Assembly (NCBI RefSeq): GCF_019219075.1
Contig: NZ_JAHUWJ010000023.1
Span: forward strand, 1 to 64,000
DNA length: 64,000 bases
Reading direction: 5' to 3'
Origin: Chitinophaga sp. sic0106
GTDB lineage: Bacteria > Bacteroidota > Bacteroidia > Chitinophagales > Chitinophagaceae
The notes under the pieces: generated by a model
What the model was told of the DNA's origin: nothing
Seen by the model: the letters and a program-made list of their open reading frames with translations, nothing else
Databases searched by the model: none
Shown here: positions 52,001-59,726 of the stretch, in pieces
Layout: every line of letters begins with the position of its first letter
Numbering within the stretch: position 1 is the stretch's first letter
Program-made: the position numbers and the translations under genes

Positions 52001-52738
52001 CCGGATACCGTTTGTGTGGGTGAAACAATCAAGCTGGATAATACCTCGCTCGGTGGACAAACCTTCCTGTGGACTTTCGGGGATGATAACTCCCAATCCA
52101 CTGACCCTTATCCGCTGCATACCTTTAACGTGCCTGGTACTTTTGATGTGAAGCTGGTAGCTACGGATCTTACCACCTGTAACGAAAAGGACAGTATCGT
52201 TCAAAAGGTGCTGGTAGCACCGCTGCCGGTGGCTGATTTTGAATTTACGCCTAACAAGGCCATAGAAAATACGCCGGTTACCTTTACGAATAACAGTTCG
52301 GGTGCACAGTCTTATCTCTGGAATTTTGGAGATGGAGATACCACTTCGGTAGCCAATCCGGTACATCAGTTTAATACCACCGGTACATTCACGGTTTGTT
52401 TGACAGCTTCCAATCCGGAAGGTTGCGCCCATACCACCTGTAAGGATGTGAATGCGATTGTGGTGCCATTATTTGATGTGCCAAATGCATTTTCACCGAA
52501 CAACGACGGTATAAATGATGTATTTTATATCAAGGCATTTGCGGTGGCCAAATTCAACCTGAAAATCTTTAGTCGCTGGGGACAACTGATGTTCGAAACC
52601 AATGATTTCAGGCAGGGCTGGGATGGTAAGTTTAAAGGAGAAGTAATGCCTATGGATGCATACGCATACGTAGTGAGTTTAGAATTTAACGATGGCACCA
52701 AAGGTAGCCGTCAGGGTAGTGTAACCTTGTTAAGATGA
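49067..52738 (+). CDS. Very large PKD/propeller surface protein with T9SS type B C-terminal domain
   Basis: 1223 residues with a TTG start that leads directly into a signal peptide (MKFTLPIGFVGTIILFLLST). The N-terminal half opens NFAENKGQWDAQVRYKS (DUF7948-like) and continues with SBBP-type propeller repeats (GNYPM-, TGGAFQTTHGGNQDGVV-like units). Three PKD domains follow, with YRWDFGDGSPE, LWTFGDDNSQS and LWNFGDGDTTS (about 820-1110). The C-terminus is the sorting domain PNAFSPNNDGINDVFYI ... GSVTLLR. It is a predicted T9SS cargo. Its gene is 6 bases from porP/sprF, a common pairing. Confidence 0.88.
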   Translation: MKFTLPIGFVGTIILFLLSTSTRAQQTANLTNYSPLNFAENKGQWDAQVRYKSDLDAAAVFLLKDGFRFVLQHPDDLDKVEEFVHGHVHKSDTLYVNDRKYVGDKVVGTIDRKEPFPTAMPTVRNHAYTVSFVNANPNVVLEPEKKQEFYNNYFIGDDRSKWASHVSSYQGVNYISLYKNIDAHVYSEASKLKYDMIVHPGGNPDEILLNYEGATGMEIKKGQLIIHTSVGDVTEQLPYAYQYVNGERVSVKVSYKLSGNKVGFKINSSYNKDYDLIIDPVYVFSTVSGSRSDNWGFTATYDDDGFFYGGGIVFGRDFPVTNGAYQTSYGGGEIDIGIQKFTPNGTGLVYCTFIGGSGAEQPHSLFVNRNKQLVISGRTKSGNYPMDKLIGKRGGWDIAVSMLSADGGSMVGSLVIGGSADDGVNMRDQRAGGATGLLRNYGDDARSEVVVDGAGYIYVASCTRSSDFPATGGAFQTTHGGNQDGVVLKLNPMCQDVVWASYLGGKGDDAAFVIALNDLQSLYVAGGTNSDDFKVTASVAGPTFTGGACDGFIAHISSDGSAIQQATYVGSTDGMADQIYGIQLDNNGYVYVTGTTEGVWPIKQPAGTATFFNQNSAQFIMKFQPNLSDVVYSTTFGKARTSSRLPSISPTAFLVDRCENVYVSGWGGGINPAEGYPNSGVGGLPLKNPLQNLTDGMDFYFIVLQKDVTDILFGSYFGGSGLFEHVDGGTSRFDRNGIIYQGICAWCQTGSDSRPRYPTTPGAYSSTPPRSCNYGALKIAFNLDGVKAGIKTLERKNNYCIPETITFIDTTQVYVNTSFYRWDFGDGSPEVTGNALDTVTHPYPNVGTYTVRLIKSDASTCNGADTAYIQVKLGTNRATLDLVANRLPPCESLEYEFLNNSNPGSGAFRDSSFIFNYGDGPAVYVLQNPPTFPFKHTYPGPGLYNVSLMLRDTNFCNAPEVLNLPLRVAVNVTAQFEMPDTVCVGETIKLDNTSLGGQTFLWTFGDDNSQSTDPYPLHTFNVPGTFDVKLVATDLTTCNEKDSIVQKVLVAPLPVADFEFTPNKAIENTPVTFTNNSSGAQSYLWNFGDGDTTSVANPVHQFNTTGTFTVCLTASNPEGCAHTTCKDVNAIVVPLFDVPNAFSPNNDGINDVFYIKAFAVAKFNLKIFSRWGQLMFETNDFRQGWDGKFKGEVMPMDAYAYVVSLEFNDGTKGSRQGSVTLLR

Positions 52739-52744
52739 TGACCC

Positions 52745-53767
52745 ATGAAGCAGCTAGTTAAAATCGCAGCGGGCATGTTCCTGTTGCTAACCACCGGATT
52801 GAATGGCTATTCCCAGGACCTGCATTTTTCGCAGTTCTTCAACTCGCCGTTGACTACCAACCCTGCCAATACAGGGTTTATTCCGGATGGTAACTATCGT
52901 ATTGGGGTCAATTATCGCGATCAGTGGACATCTATTCCGGTACCTTATAAAACGATGTCAGTGTTTGGCGACTGGCAACTATTCCGGGACCGCCTGGAGT
53001 ATGGCTGGGTAGGTTTGGGAGGCGTGATACTCCGTGATGTGGCGGGGGCGGGAAATCTCTCTTCCACCAAGGCATACGGATCTATTGCCTATCACCAGTT
53101 GCTGGGCAACAGTAGTTTACTCTCCCTCGGTTTCAATGCAGGTACGGCCAATAAAAGAGTGGACATAACCAAGCTGGTTTTTGGTGACCAGTGGAATGGT
53201 AAATTCTTTGATGCGCGGGTACCTACCGCCGAACCTATCAATGCATCCAGTACCAATTACTTTGATTTACAGGTAGGTATGAACTATGCCTACTTTCCAA
53301 CCGATAATATTTATGTGAATGCCGGGTTTTCCGTGCACCATGTGAATAAGCCACGCGAAACCTTTTATGATTCGGATAACATTGTTCCCCGCCGCTACAT
53401 TGGCTTTCTGAATGCCAGTATCAAGGTGAGCGACATGGTAATACTCAACCCCGGTGCATATTACAGTAAGCAGGTAAATACTTCGGAGCTGGCGGTGGGC
53501 ATGCATGCTGCCTACAATGTTTCCGGTGATGGTTCACAGCAGGCCTACGGCGGTATTTACTATCGGGGCAACGATGCGGTGATTGCCATGGTAGGTTACC
53601 AGTTAAGTACGGTGAAGCTCATGTTCAGCTATGATGTAACCACCTCACAGCTCTCTGCTGCCAACAGCCGCAGGGGGGCTTATGAAATCGGCATCATCTA
53701 CACTGGCTTATACCGGAACCGTGCATTTACCGATGCAGTAAGGTCTACCTTCTGCCCTTCGTTCTAA
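52745..53767 (+). CDS. PorP/SprF-family type IX secretion membrane protein
   Basis: 340 residues. Signal peptide (about 1-24, ending GYSQ). The mature start DLHFSQFFNSPLTTNPANTG is the PorP/SprF hallmark, and the rest is a predicted outer-membrane beta-barrel. SprF-type proteins help retain or anchor specific large cargo such as SprB. The location 6 bases after the 1223-residue type B cargo suggests it serves that protein. The last residues are FCPSF rather than a plain barrel ending. Confidence 0.92.
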   Translation: MKQLVKIAAGMFLLLTTGLNGYSQDLHFSQFFNSPLTTNPANTGFIPDGNYRIGVNYRDQWTSIPVPYKTMSVFGDWQLFRDRLEYGWVGLGGVILRDVAGAGNLSSTKAYGSIAYHQLLGNSSLLSLGFNAGTANKRVDITKLVFGDQWNGKFFDARVPTAEPINASSTNYFDLQVGMNYAYFPTDNIYVNAGFSVHHVNKPRETFYDSDNIVPRRYIGFLNASIKVSDMVILNPGAYYSKQVNTSELAVGMHAAYNVSGDGSQQAYGGIYYRGNDAVIAMVGYQLSTVKLMFSYDVTTSQLSAANSRRGAYEIGIIYTGLYRNRAFTDAVRSTFCPSF

Positions 53768-53784
53768 ATTTTCTGCTTATTGAT

Positions 53785-53792
53785 TACTTTTG
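53785..53792 (+). promoter_or_regulatory. Bacteroidota -7 box (TACTTTTG) touching the FAD-oxidase start
   Basis: An exact TAnnTTTG match whose last G is 5 bases from the ATG at 53797. Confidence 0.5.
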
Positions 53793-53796
53793 TTAC

Positions 53797-55206
53797 ATGA
53801 CCACATTGAATAAGGTAACTGCTGCGCATATTGCGGCATTACGTGAAATAGCAGGAGACAAAAATGTGCTGGTGGATGAGGAGAGCTTAGACCGCTATGC
53901 ACAGGACGAAACCGAAGATTTACACTTCCTGCCGGAGGTGGTGGTAAAGCCGGAAACCACGGACCAGGTAAGCAAAATTATGCAGCTCTGTCAGCAGGAA
54001 CTGCTGCCCGTAACCCCACGTGGTGGCGGTACTGGCCTTAGTGGCGGCGCACTGCCGCAGTTGGGAGGGGTGCTCCTATCCATGGAAAGATTTAATAAGA
54101 TTATTGAGATAGACGAAAGGAATCTGCAGGTAACCACCGAACCGGGAGTTATCACAGAAGTGCTCCAAAATACCGTAAAGGAAAAAGGGCTGTTTTACCC
54201 GCCTGATCCCAGCAGCAGGGGTACCTGTTTTATAGGTGGAAATATCGCTGAAAATTCAGGTGGGCCTAAGGCTGTGAAATATGGTGTGGTAAAGGATTAC
54301 GTGCTAAACCTGGAAGTGGTGTTGCCATCCGGGGAGGTGATCTGGACAGGCGCAAATGTATTGAAGAATTCCACCGGCTATAACCTCACGCAACTGATCG
54401 TGGGCAGTGAAGGCACTTTGGGCATTGTTACCAAAATAGTACTGCGCCTCATTCCTTTGCCTACAAACGATTTGCTGATGCTGGTGCCGTTCCGGTCGGC
54501 GGAAAGTGCCTGCGCAGCGGTGAGTGCGATTTTCAGGGCAGGTTATACCCCAAGTGCCATGGAGTTTATGGAACGGGATGCCTTACTGTGGGTAACCCGG
54601 TTTGTGGATGCATCTACAGTGCAAATTGAAGATGATATCCAGGCGCATTTGCTGATTGAAGTAGACGGTAATTACCCGGAAGTGCTGATGCAGGAAATGG
54701 AAGGCATTGCCGGTATTGTGGAAGGATATGATATCGGGGAGATATTATTTGCGGAAGACTCCACTCAAAAGGATGAGTTGTGGAAGTTGCGCAGGAGAGT
54801 GGCGGAAGCAGTAAAGGCTAATTCTGTTTATAAGGAAGAAGACACGGTAGTACCAAGGGCGGAGCTGCCCGTACTGCTCAAAGGCGTTAAGGAGATAGGG
54901 GCGAAATACGGGTTTCATTCAGTATGCTATGGCCATGCCGGCGATGGTAATCTGCATGTAAACATCATCCGTGGCAGTCTGACGGAGGAACAGTGGAACG
55001 GCACGCTCACGGAGGGTATCCGCGAAATCTTCCAGCTGGTGAAAGCATTGAAGGGAACTATTTCCGGCGAACATGGCATTGGGCTGGTACAAAAGAATTA
55101 CCTCGATATCGTGTTTGATGATACCTCCCTCCGTATTATGAAGCAAATAAAGCAGATATTTGATCCCAATAATATCCTCAACAGAGGAAAAATATTTGAC
55201 TGTTAA
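53797..55206 (+). CDS. FAD-binding oxidase of the GlcD / D-lactate dehydrogenase type
   Basis: 469 residues. The FAD_binding_4 domain (about 35-215) has VTPRGGGTGLSGGALP and PPDPSSRGTCFIGGNIAENSGG. The FAD-oxidase C-terminal domain includes YGHAGDGNLHVNI and the final ISGEHGIGLVQK. Members oxidise 2-hydroxy acids such as glycolate or D-lactate. No GlcE/GlcF subunits lie beside it, so a single-subunit D-2-hydroxyacid dehydrogenase is favoured. The following gene starts 10 bases after the stop. Confidence 0.92.
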   Translation: MTTLNKVTAAHIAALREIAGDKNVLVDEESLDRYAQDETEDLHFLPEVVVKPETTDQVSKIMQLCQQELLPVTPRGGGTGLSGGALPQLGGVLLSMERFNKIIEIDERNLQVTTEPGVITEVLQNTVKEKGLFYPPDPSSRGTCFIGGNIAENSGGPKAVKYGVVKDYVLNLEVVLPSGEVIWTGANVLKNSTGYNLTQLIVGSEGTLGIVTKIVLRLIPLPTNDLLMLVPFRSAESACAAVSAIFRAGYTPSAMEFMERDALLWVTRFVDASTVQIEDDIQAHLLIEVDGNYPEVLMQEMEGIAGIVEGYDIGEILFAEDSTQKDELWKLRRRVAEAVKANSVYKEEDTVVPRAELPVLLKGVKEIGAKYGFHSVCYGHAGDGNLHVNIIRGSLTEEQWNGTLTEGIREIFQLVKALKGTISGEHGIGLVQKNYLDIVFDDTSLRIMKQIKQIFDPNNILNRGKIFDC

Positions 55207-55216
55207 ATACCGATAT

Positions 55217-55846
55217 ATGAAGAAACTGCTTTTGGGTTTGTTTTTAATGGCCGGCATACAGTCGGTGAATGCCCAGTATTATCAGACTGACGCTACCCGC
55301 CGCCAGGGCCCAGCACAAGCGCAGCAGGCCCCTGCCGCTCAAAAAGGATTTGACCCCAATCGCCTGATTGTGGGAGGTTCCATTGGTGCGGTATTTGGCG
55401 ACTATACCAATGTAAATATCAGTCCGCTGGCAGGTTACCGGTTTAACGATTATATTGCCGCCGGTGCCAATATCAACGCCCAATACGGCCAGATTCGTTA
55501 TCGCGATATTTATGATGTAACCACCGAACGCAATACCTACACCATCTTTGGTGGTGGCGTATGGGGACGTGTATATCCTATACCACAGCTGTTCGTGCAT
55601 GTACAGCCGGAATACAACGGGATTTCTGAAAAAAGCACTATTTACGATTATCCCAACCTGGGGGATAAGTCCACTTTTAAATCCAACTACGGTGTGCCTA
55701 GTTTACTGCTGGGCGCAGGTTATACGCAAGGCGTAGGCGGCAGGGTAGGCATCAGTTTCTCTGTGCTCTATGATGTACTCCAGGACGACCGTTCTCCTTA
55801 CAACAATCAACTGATTTACAGAGCCGGCGTAGGCATGGGCTTCTAA
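55217..55846 (+). CDS. Small predicted outer-membrane beta-barrel protein
   Basis: 209 residues from the ATG at 55217; an earlier in-frame start lies within the preceding gene. Signal peptide MKKLLLGLFLMAGIQSVNAQ. A Gln/Ala/Pro-rich linker (about 28-45) precedes a barrel-like region with alternating hydrophobic strands (SPLAGYRFNDYIAAGANINAQ-type) and an aromatic end (GVGMGF). It resembles the small OmpW/OmpX-style barrels of Bacteroidota. Function unknown. Confidence 0.75.
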   Translation: MKKLLLGLFLMAGIQSVNAQYYQTDATRRQGPAQAQQAPAAQKGFDPNRLIVGGSIGAVFGDYTNVNISPLAGYRFNDYIAAGANINAQYGQIRYRDIYDVTTERNTYTIFGGGVWGRVYPIPQLFVHVQPEYNGISEKSTIYDYPNLGDKSTFKSNYGVPSLLLGAGYTQGVGGRVGISFSVLYDVLQDDRSPYNNQLIYRAGVGMGF

Positions 55847-55931
55847 TTACTGCATATTCCCAAGTGGAAAGGGTTAGATTAACCCTGTGTTAAATGTTTA
55901 TAAATGCTAAACTTTATTTTAGTATGAATAC

Positions 55932-55939
55932 TACCTTTG
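55932..55939 (+). promoter_or_regulatory. Bacteroidota -7 box (TACCTTTG) for the phosphonate-type pair
   Basis: An exact TAnnTTTG match, 24 bases before the ATG at 55964. Confidence 0.55.
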
Positions 55940-55963
55940 TGTGGTAATTATAAACTTAGCCAG

Positions 55964-56641
55964 ATGGGAATACAGTTAGCTGTTTTTGATATTGCGGGCA
56001 CCACCCTGCATGATGAGTCCAATGTTGCCCTGGTATTGCAACAGGCGTTAAAAACCGCCGGTGTGGATGTGACGGTGGACGAGGTAAATGAAGTGATGGG
56101 ATATGCCAAGCCCTTTGCGATCCGTTACCTGCTGCGCGCCAGGCAGCATCCGCGTTATAACGATGACGCCTATATCCTGGAACTGCATGCCCTTTTTGTG
56201 AACAATATGAAATCGCACTATGCCACTAATCCGGCGGTTCGTGAAAAAGAAGGCGTATCGGAAGTATTTGCAGCGCTGAAGCGGAAAGGCATCAAAATAG
56301 CGCTGGATACGGGTTTCGACAGAGATATCACCAATGTGATTTTACAACGTACCGGCTGGCAGGCAAACGGCCTCGTAGATGCCGTAGCCACCAGCGATGA
56401 AGTACCGCACGGCCGCCCTTACCCGTACATGATCTATCGCATCATGGAGCAGCTGGAAATTGCCAGCATAGCGCAGGTAGCAAAAATCGGTGACACCACC
56501 TCCGACCTGGAAGAGGGCACCAATGCAGGATGCGCAGTTGTAGCAGGTGTTACCACCGGCGCCTACACCCGTGAGGAGCTGGCCAGAGGCCCGCATACAC
56601 ACCTGATCGCACAACTCGACGAATTACTCCACATCATCTAA
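55964..56641 (+). CDS. Phosphonatase-like HAD hydrolase (PhnX-related)
   Basis: 225 residues from the ATG at 55964. HAD motif I is D9-I-A11-G-T-T, with Ala in the position usually held by the second Asp; this substitution is typical of phosphonoacetaldehyde hydrolase PhnX. The cap domain has MGYAK49PFAIR, aligning with the PhnX segment carrying the Schiff-base Lys53. Later motifs are LDTGFDRD and KIGDTTSDLEEGTNAGC. The family is the TIGR03351 'phosphonatase-like hydrolase'. Predicted reaction: cleavage of the C-P bond of phosphonoacetaldehyde or an analogue. It is followed after 16 bases by a FAD oxidoreductase gene. Confidence 0.9.
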   Translation: MGIQLAVFDIAGTTLHDESNVALVLQQALKTAGVDVTVDEVNEVMGYAKPFAIRYLLRARQHPRYNDDAYILELHALFVNNMKSHYATNPAVREKEGVSEVFAALKRKGIKIALDTGFDRDITNVILQRTGWQANGLVDAVATSDEVPHGRPYPYMIYRIMEQLEIASIAQVAKIGDTTSDLEEGTNAGCAVVAGVTTGAYTREELARGPHTHLIAQLDELLHII

Positions 56642-56657
56642 AAATATTTTCAACACC

Positions 56658-57797
56658 ATGCAACAGCAACAGGCGGAGGTAGCCGTAATAGGCGCAGGTA
56701 TTGTAGGCCTGGCCATGGCTTACAAACTGGCCAAACAAGGCAGAAAGGTCGTATTATTTGAACGTAACAGTAAAGCCATCAGCGCCAGCATACGCAATTT
56801 CGGGCTGGTATGGCCCATCGGGCAAACCGCAGGTAAAATGTATAACCGCGCCATGCACAGCCGTGAAACATGGCTGGAACTGGCCGCAGCCACCGGTTTA
56901 CAGTGTCAGCAAACCGGATCATTGCATCTCGCGTACAACCCGGATGAACTGGCCGTGCTGGAGGAATTCACAGGCAATGCCGCAGCCAATGGTTATGACT
57001 GTGCTTTAATATCTCCCGAAAAAATAACCGGATACTCCCAGGCGGTAAAGCAGCAAGGACTGCTGGGCGCCATGTGGAGCAAAACGGAAATGACCGTAAA
57101 CCCCCGACAGGCCAGTGCTACGATAGCGCAATACCTGGAAGAAGTGATGAAAGTAACGGTGCGTTTTGGCACTGCCGTAAATGGCATCAACCTGCCTTAT
57201 ATTGAAACAAAGGACGAGCAATGGAAAGTGGATCAGGTGTATGTATGTAGTGGGGCCGACTTTGAAACCCTTTATCCTGCTGAGTTTTCTAAGGCATACC
57301 TCACTAAGTGCAAACTCCAGATGATGCGCACCGTGCCGCAGCCGGGCAACTGGCAGCTGGGCCCTGCACTCTGTGCAGGCCTTACTTTGCTGCATTATTC
57401 CGCCTTTAACAGCTGTACTACGCTGGAGGCTGTACGTAAACGTGCGGAAGCTGAAATGCCTGATTATATGAAATGGGGTATTCACCTGCTGATTTCTCAA
57501 AACGGCGCGGGAGAGCTCACCATCGGGGATTCGCACGAGTATGGCCCCGACTTTGAACCATTCGATAAAGCGTTTATCAACGAGCTTATTCTCAAATACA
57601 TGCATACGTTTCTACAGGCGCCTGATTTCACCATCCAGGAGCAGTGGCACGGCATTTATCCGAAACTGAAAAATGGCAATACTGACCTGGTTTTTGCGCC
57701 GGAAAAGGATGTGACCATCGTTAATGGCCTTGGTGGCGCCGGTATGACGCTGTCCTTCGGCCTCGCAGAAGAAATTGTAGCTGGTCGCTACCAATAG
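56658..57797 (+). CDS. FAD-dependent oxidoreductase of the phosphonate-linked TIGR03364 type
   Basis: 379 residues, DAO-superfamily. N-terminal FAD motif VAVIGAGIVGLAMAYKLAKQ with the acidic FERN end. SIRNFGLVWPIGQTAG is characteristic of this branch, and the C-terminal NGLGGAGMTLSFGLAEEI is the second FAD contact. From memory, related proteins occur beside PhnX-like hydrolases and have been tied to oxidation of 2-aminoethylphosphonate derivatives, possibly N-methylated. If so, it would make the phosphonoacetaldehyde used by the neighbour. It is in an operon with it (16-base gap). Confidence 0.85.
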   Translation: MQQQQAEVAVIGAGIVGLAMAYKLAKQGRKVVLFERNSKAISASIRNFGLVWPIGQTAGKMYNRAMHSRETWLELAAATGLQCQQTGSLHLAYNPDELAVLEEFTGNAAANGYDCALISPEKITGYSQAVKQQGLLGAMWSKTEMTVNPRQASATIAQYLEEVMKVTVRFGTAVNGINLPYIETKDEQWKVDQVYVCSGADFETLYPAEFSKAYLTKCKLQMMRTVPQPGNWQLGPALCAGLTLLHYSAFNSCTTLEAVRKRAEAEMPDYMKWGIHLLISQNGAGELTIGDSHEYGPDFEPFDKAFINELILKYMHTFLQAPDFTIQEQWHGIYPKLKNGNTDLVFAPEKDVTIVNGLGGAGMTLSFGLAEEIVAGRYQ

Positions 57798-58022
57798 TAC
57801 AGTGAACAATCAAAACATGCCCTGCAGTGTGTGCTGTATGCACACTGTGGGGCATTCCCGTTTCTATACTTAGTGTATATACGTAAAACTAAAATTAGGT
57901 TATTGCCTAAATATGCAATAATTTAAGCCCCTATTAACCGTTATGAAAATTAGCCAGCTTCGCAACGTTTCTGCAGCATAGTATGAAGAGCTTTGCTGCA
58001 CGTTCATAACGTGTTAAATGGA
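57798..58022. other. AT-rich spacer after the phosphonate-type pair
   Basis: About 225 bases with no supported ORF. The segment around 57895-57920 contains partly self-complementary AATTAGGTTATTGCCTAAAT. Nothing else is recognised. Confidence 0.4.
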
Positions 58023-58055
58023 AAGCAGGTTTCTTTTGAGTTACCTGCTTTTTTT
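58023..58055 (+). terminator. Terminator with long T-run
   Basis: An 8-bp stem (58023-58030 / 58043-58050, AAGCAGGT / ACCTGCTT) followed by TTTTT. It is 225 bases after the FAD oxidoreductase stop, so it may end an unidentified short transcript. Confidence 0.7.
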
Positions 58056-58072
58056 ATATCCTGCGTCTATTG

Positions 58073-58150
58073 CCGGTTCGGAGAAGGGCCAGTAGCCCTT
58101 CTCCGAACCGGGAGTTTCTCTCGCACCGAAGGTGCGAAAGAAACTCCCGG
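58073..58150. repeat. Pair of long hairpins with overlapping arms
   Basis: The first stem, 58073-58089 / 58095-58111, is 17 perfect pairs with loop CAGTA. The second, 58108-58127 / 58131-58150, is 20 positions with one mismatch and loop GAA. They share CCGG at 58108-58111. There is no T-run. No ORF is supported here. Confidence 0.9.
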
Positions 58151-58219
58151 CCAGTAAACAAAACAAGGTCCTTTCCCGCAAAAAAATCCTAAATTGAGCC
58201 TTAGCATAAATGACAAAGC

Positions 58220-58918
58220 ATGAATGATAGATTAAAGAATTTAAAGGAAAGAGATTGGACAGAAACTAGAGCTCATTCAAGTTGGCAAATCTTCAAGATC
58301 ATGGCGGAATTCGTCGATGGTTTTGAATCACTCGCAAAAATAGGTCCCTGCATTTCTATATTTGGTTCCGCACGTACAAAGCCTGGAAACCGCTACTATG
58401 ACCTCTCTGAGGAAATAGCATTCCGTCTCGCAGAGGAAGGTTTTGGTATCATTACCGGCGGAGGACCCGGCGTGATGGAAGCCGCCAATAAAGGCGCTCA
58501 GCGTGCCGGTGGAAAGTCGGTAGGCGCCAATATTACCCTGCCACACGAGCAATACCCTAATCCATACCTCGATAACGACAAACGGCTCAATTTCGATTAC
58601 TTCTTTGTAAGGAAAGTGATGTTTACCAAATACTCCCAGGGCTTCGTGATGATGCCTGGTGGCTTTGGCACAATGGATGAGTTTTTTGAAGTAGCCACCC
58701 TCATTCAAACCAAAAAGATGGAAGAAACACCCATGGTATTGGTAGGCAGAGAGTACTGGAGCGGACTGCTGGAGTGGATTCGCAACACCATGATGGAAAA
58801 GGAAAGCAATATCAATCCGGCAGACCTCGATTTGCTGCAGCTATTTGATACTGCTGATGAAGTGGTGGAGTATTTCCGGGTGTTTTATACCACCAATAAA
58901 CTCAGACCAAACTTCTGA
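58220..58918 (+). CDS. LOG-family (TIGR00730) Rossmann-fold protein
   Basis: 232 residues. The LOG nucleotide-binding motifs are visible: ITGGGPGVMEAANKGA and the catalytic PGGFGTMDEFFE. SIFGSARTKPGNRYYD at the N-terminus is typical. Plant and bacterial members hydrolyse cytokinin or nucleoside 5'-monophosphates to free base and ribose phosphate; some bacterial members act on AMP-like substrates. The exact substrate here is unknown. It is a single gene, cytoplasmic. Confidence 0.92.
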   Translation: MNDRLKNLKERDWTETRAHSSWQIFKIMAEFVDGFESLAKIGPCISIFGSARTKPGNRYYDLSEEIAFRLAEEGFGIITGGGPGVMEAANKGAQRAGGKSVGANITLPHEQYPNPYLDNDKRLNFDYFFVRKVMFTKYSQGFVMMPGGFGTMDEFFEVATLIQTKKMEETPMVLVGREYWSGLLEWIRNTMMEKESNINPADLDLLQLFDTADEVVEYFRVFYTTNKLRPNF

Positions 58919-58945
58919 TAAAACAGGCCATAATTGCTCATTTAT

Positions 58946-58982
58946 ACGCCACAGTTACGCATAAACTGCTATACTGTGGCGT
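58946..58982. terminator. Hairpin after the LOG gene
   Basis: A perfect 10-bp stem (58946-58955 / 58973-58982, ACGCCACAGT / ACTGTGGCGT), 27 bases after the stop. The following T-run is weak. Confidence 0.6.
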
Positions 58983-59024
58983 TTACTATTTATAGGCAGG
59001 TGTTCAAAGCTTAGCGGTTTTCTT

Positions 59025-59032
59025 TAGCTTTG
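59025..59032 (+). promoter_or_regulatory. Bacteroidota -7 box (TAGCTTTG) for the O-methyltransferase
   Basis: An exact TAnnTTTG match, 14 bases before the ATG at 59047. Confidence 0.55.
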
Positions 59033-59046
59033 CAGAAATTTTATAT

Positions 59047-59688
59047 ATGGAGCTGATACCGGTAGCTGTGGAGCAATTTTCAGAAAAATATACAACCCCT
59101 GAAAGTGAGTTATTATACCAACTTCACAGGGAAACATATCTGAAAGTAGAGCAGCCGCACATGCTGAGCGGCCATGTACAAGGGCAATTACTCAGTATGG
59201 TCAGTCATATGATACGCCCCATGCGTATTCTTGAACTGGGTACCTACACCGGTTATTCCGCTATCTGTCTCGCACAGGGCCTGCAGCCGGAAGGTATTTT
59301 ACATACGGTAGATGTAAATGAAGAACTGGAAACATTGTGTCGTAAATACTGGGAGGCCACCGGAAATGCTGGCAGGATTCAGCTGCATATCGGGAAGGCA
59401 GCGGAGGTAATTAACTCACTGAATGAAGTGTTTGACCTGGTATTTATTGACGCCGATAAAGCCGGATATGAACATTATTACGACCAGGTTTGGGATAAGC
59501 TCCGCCCAGGTGGTTTTATCCTCGCTGATAATGTATTGTATCATGGCCAGGTGTTGCTGCCTGAAAATGAGCGTGGCAGCCAGGCTAAGGCGATGGTGAG
59601 GTTCTGTGAAAAAGTGCTCGCAGATGACAGGGCCGAACAAGTATTATTAACTATCCGTGATGGTGTGTTGTTGATCAGGAAGAAGTAG
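59047..59688 (+). CDS. Class I O-methyltransferase (catechol/CCoAOMT-like)
   Basis: 213 residues, the usual length for the PF01596 family. SAM motif I is ILELGTYTGYSAICLAQGL (about 58-76), with motif II in TVDVNEE. Metal-binding Asp residues occur in LVFIDADKAGYEHYYD and ILADNVLYHG. It probably methylates a hydroxyl on a catechol-like or other small molecule. The true substrate is unknown. The next gene starts 38 bases later. Confidence 0.9.
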   Translation: MELIPVAVEQFSEKYTTPESELLYQLHRETYLKVEQPHMLSGHVQGQLLSMVSHMIRPMRILELGTYTGYSAICLAQGLQPEGILHTVDVNEELETLCRKYWEATGNAGRIQLHIGKAAEVINSLNEVFDLVFIDADKAGYEHYYDQVWDKLRPGGFILADNVLYHGQVLLPENERGSQAKAMVRFCEKVLADDRAEQVLLTIRDGVLLIRKK

Positions 59689-59726
59689 GCATCACAATGA
59701 ATCATGCCCATTAAATTCTAACATAC

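Noticed and set aside
51224..52432. Minus-strand ORF of 402 codons antisense to the large T9SS cargo
   Set aside because: No recognisable domain, Ile/Arg/His-rich shadow composition, and the plus-strand PKD domains are unambiguous.
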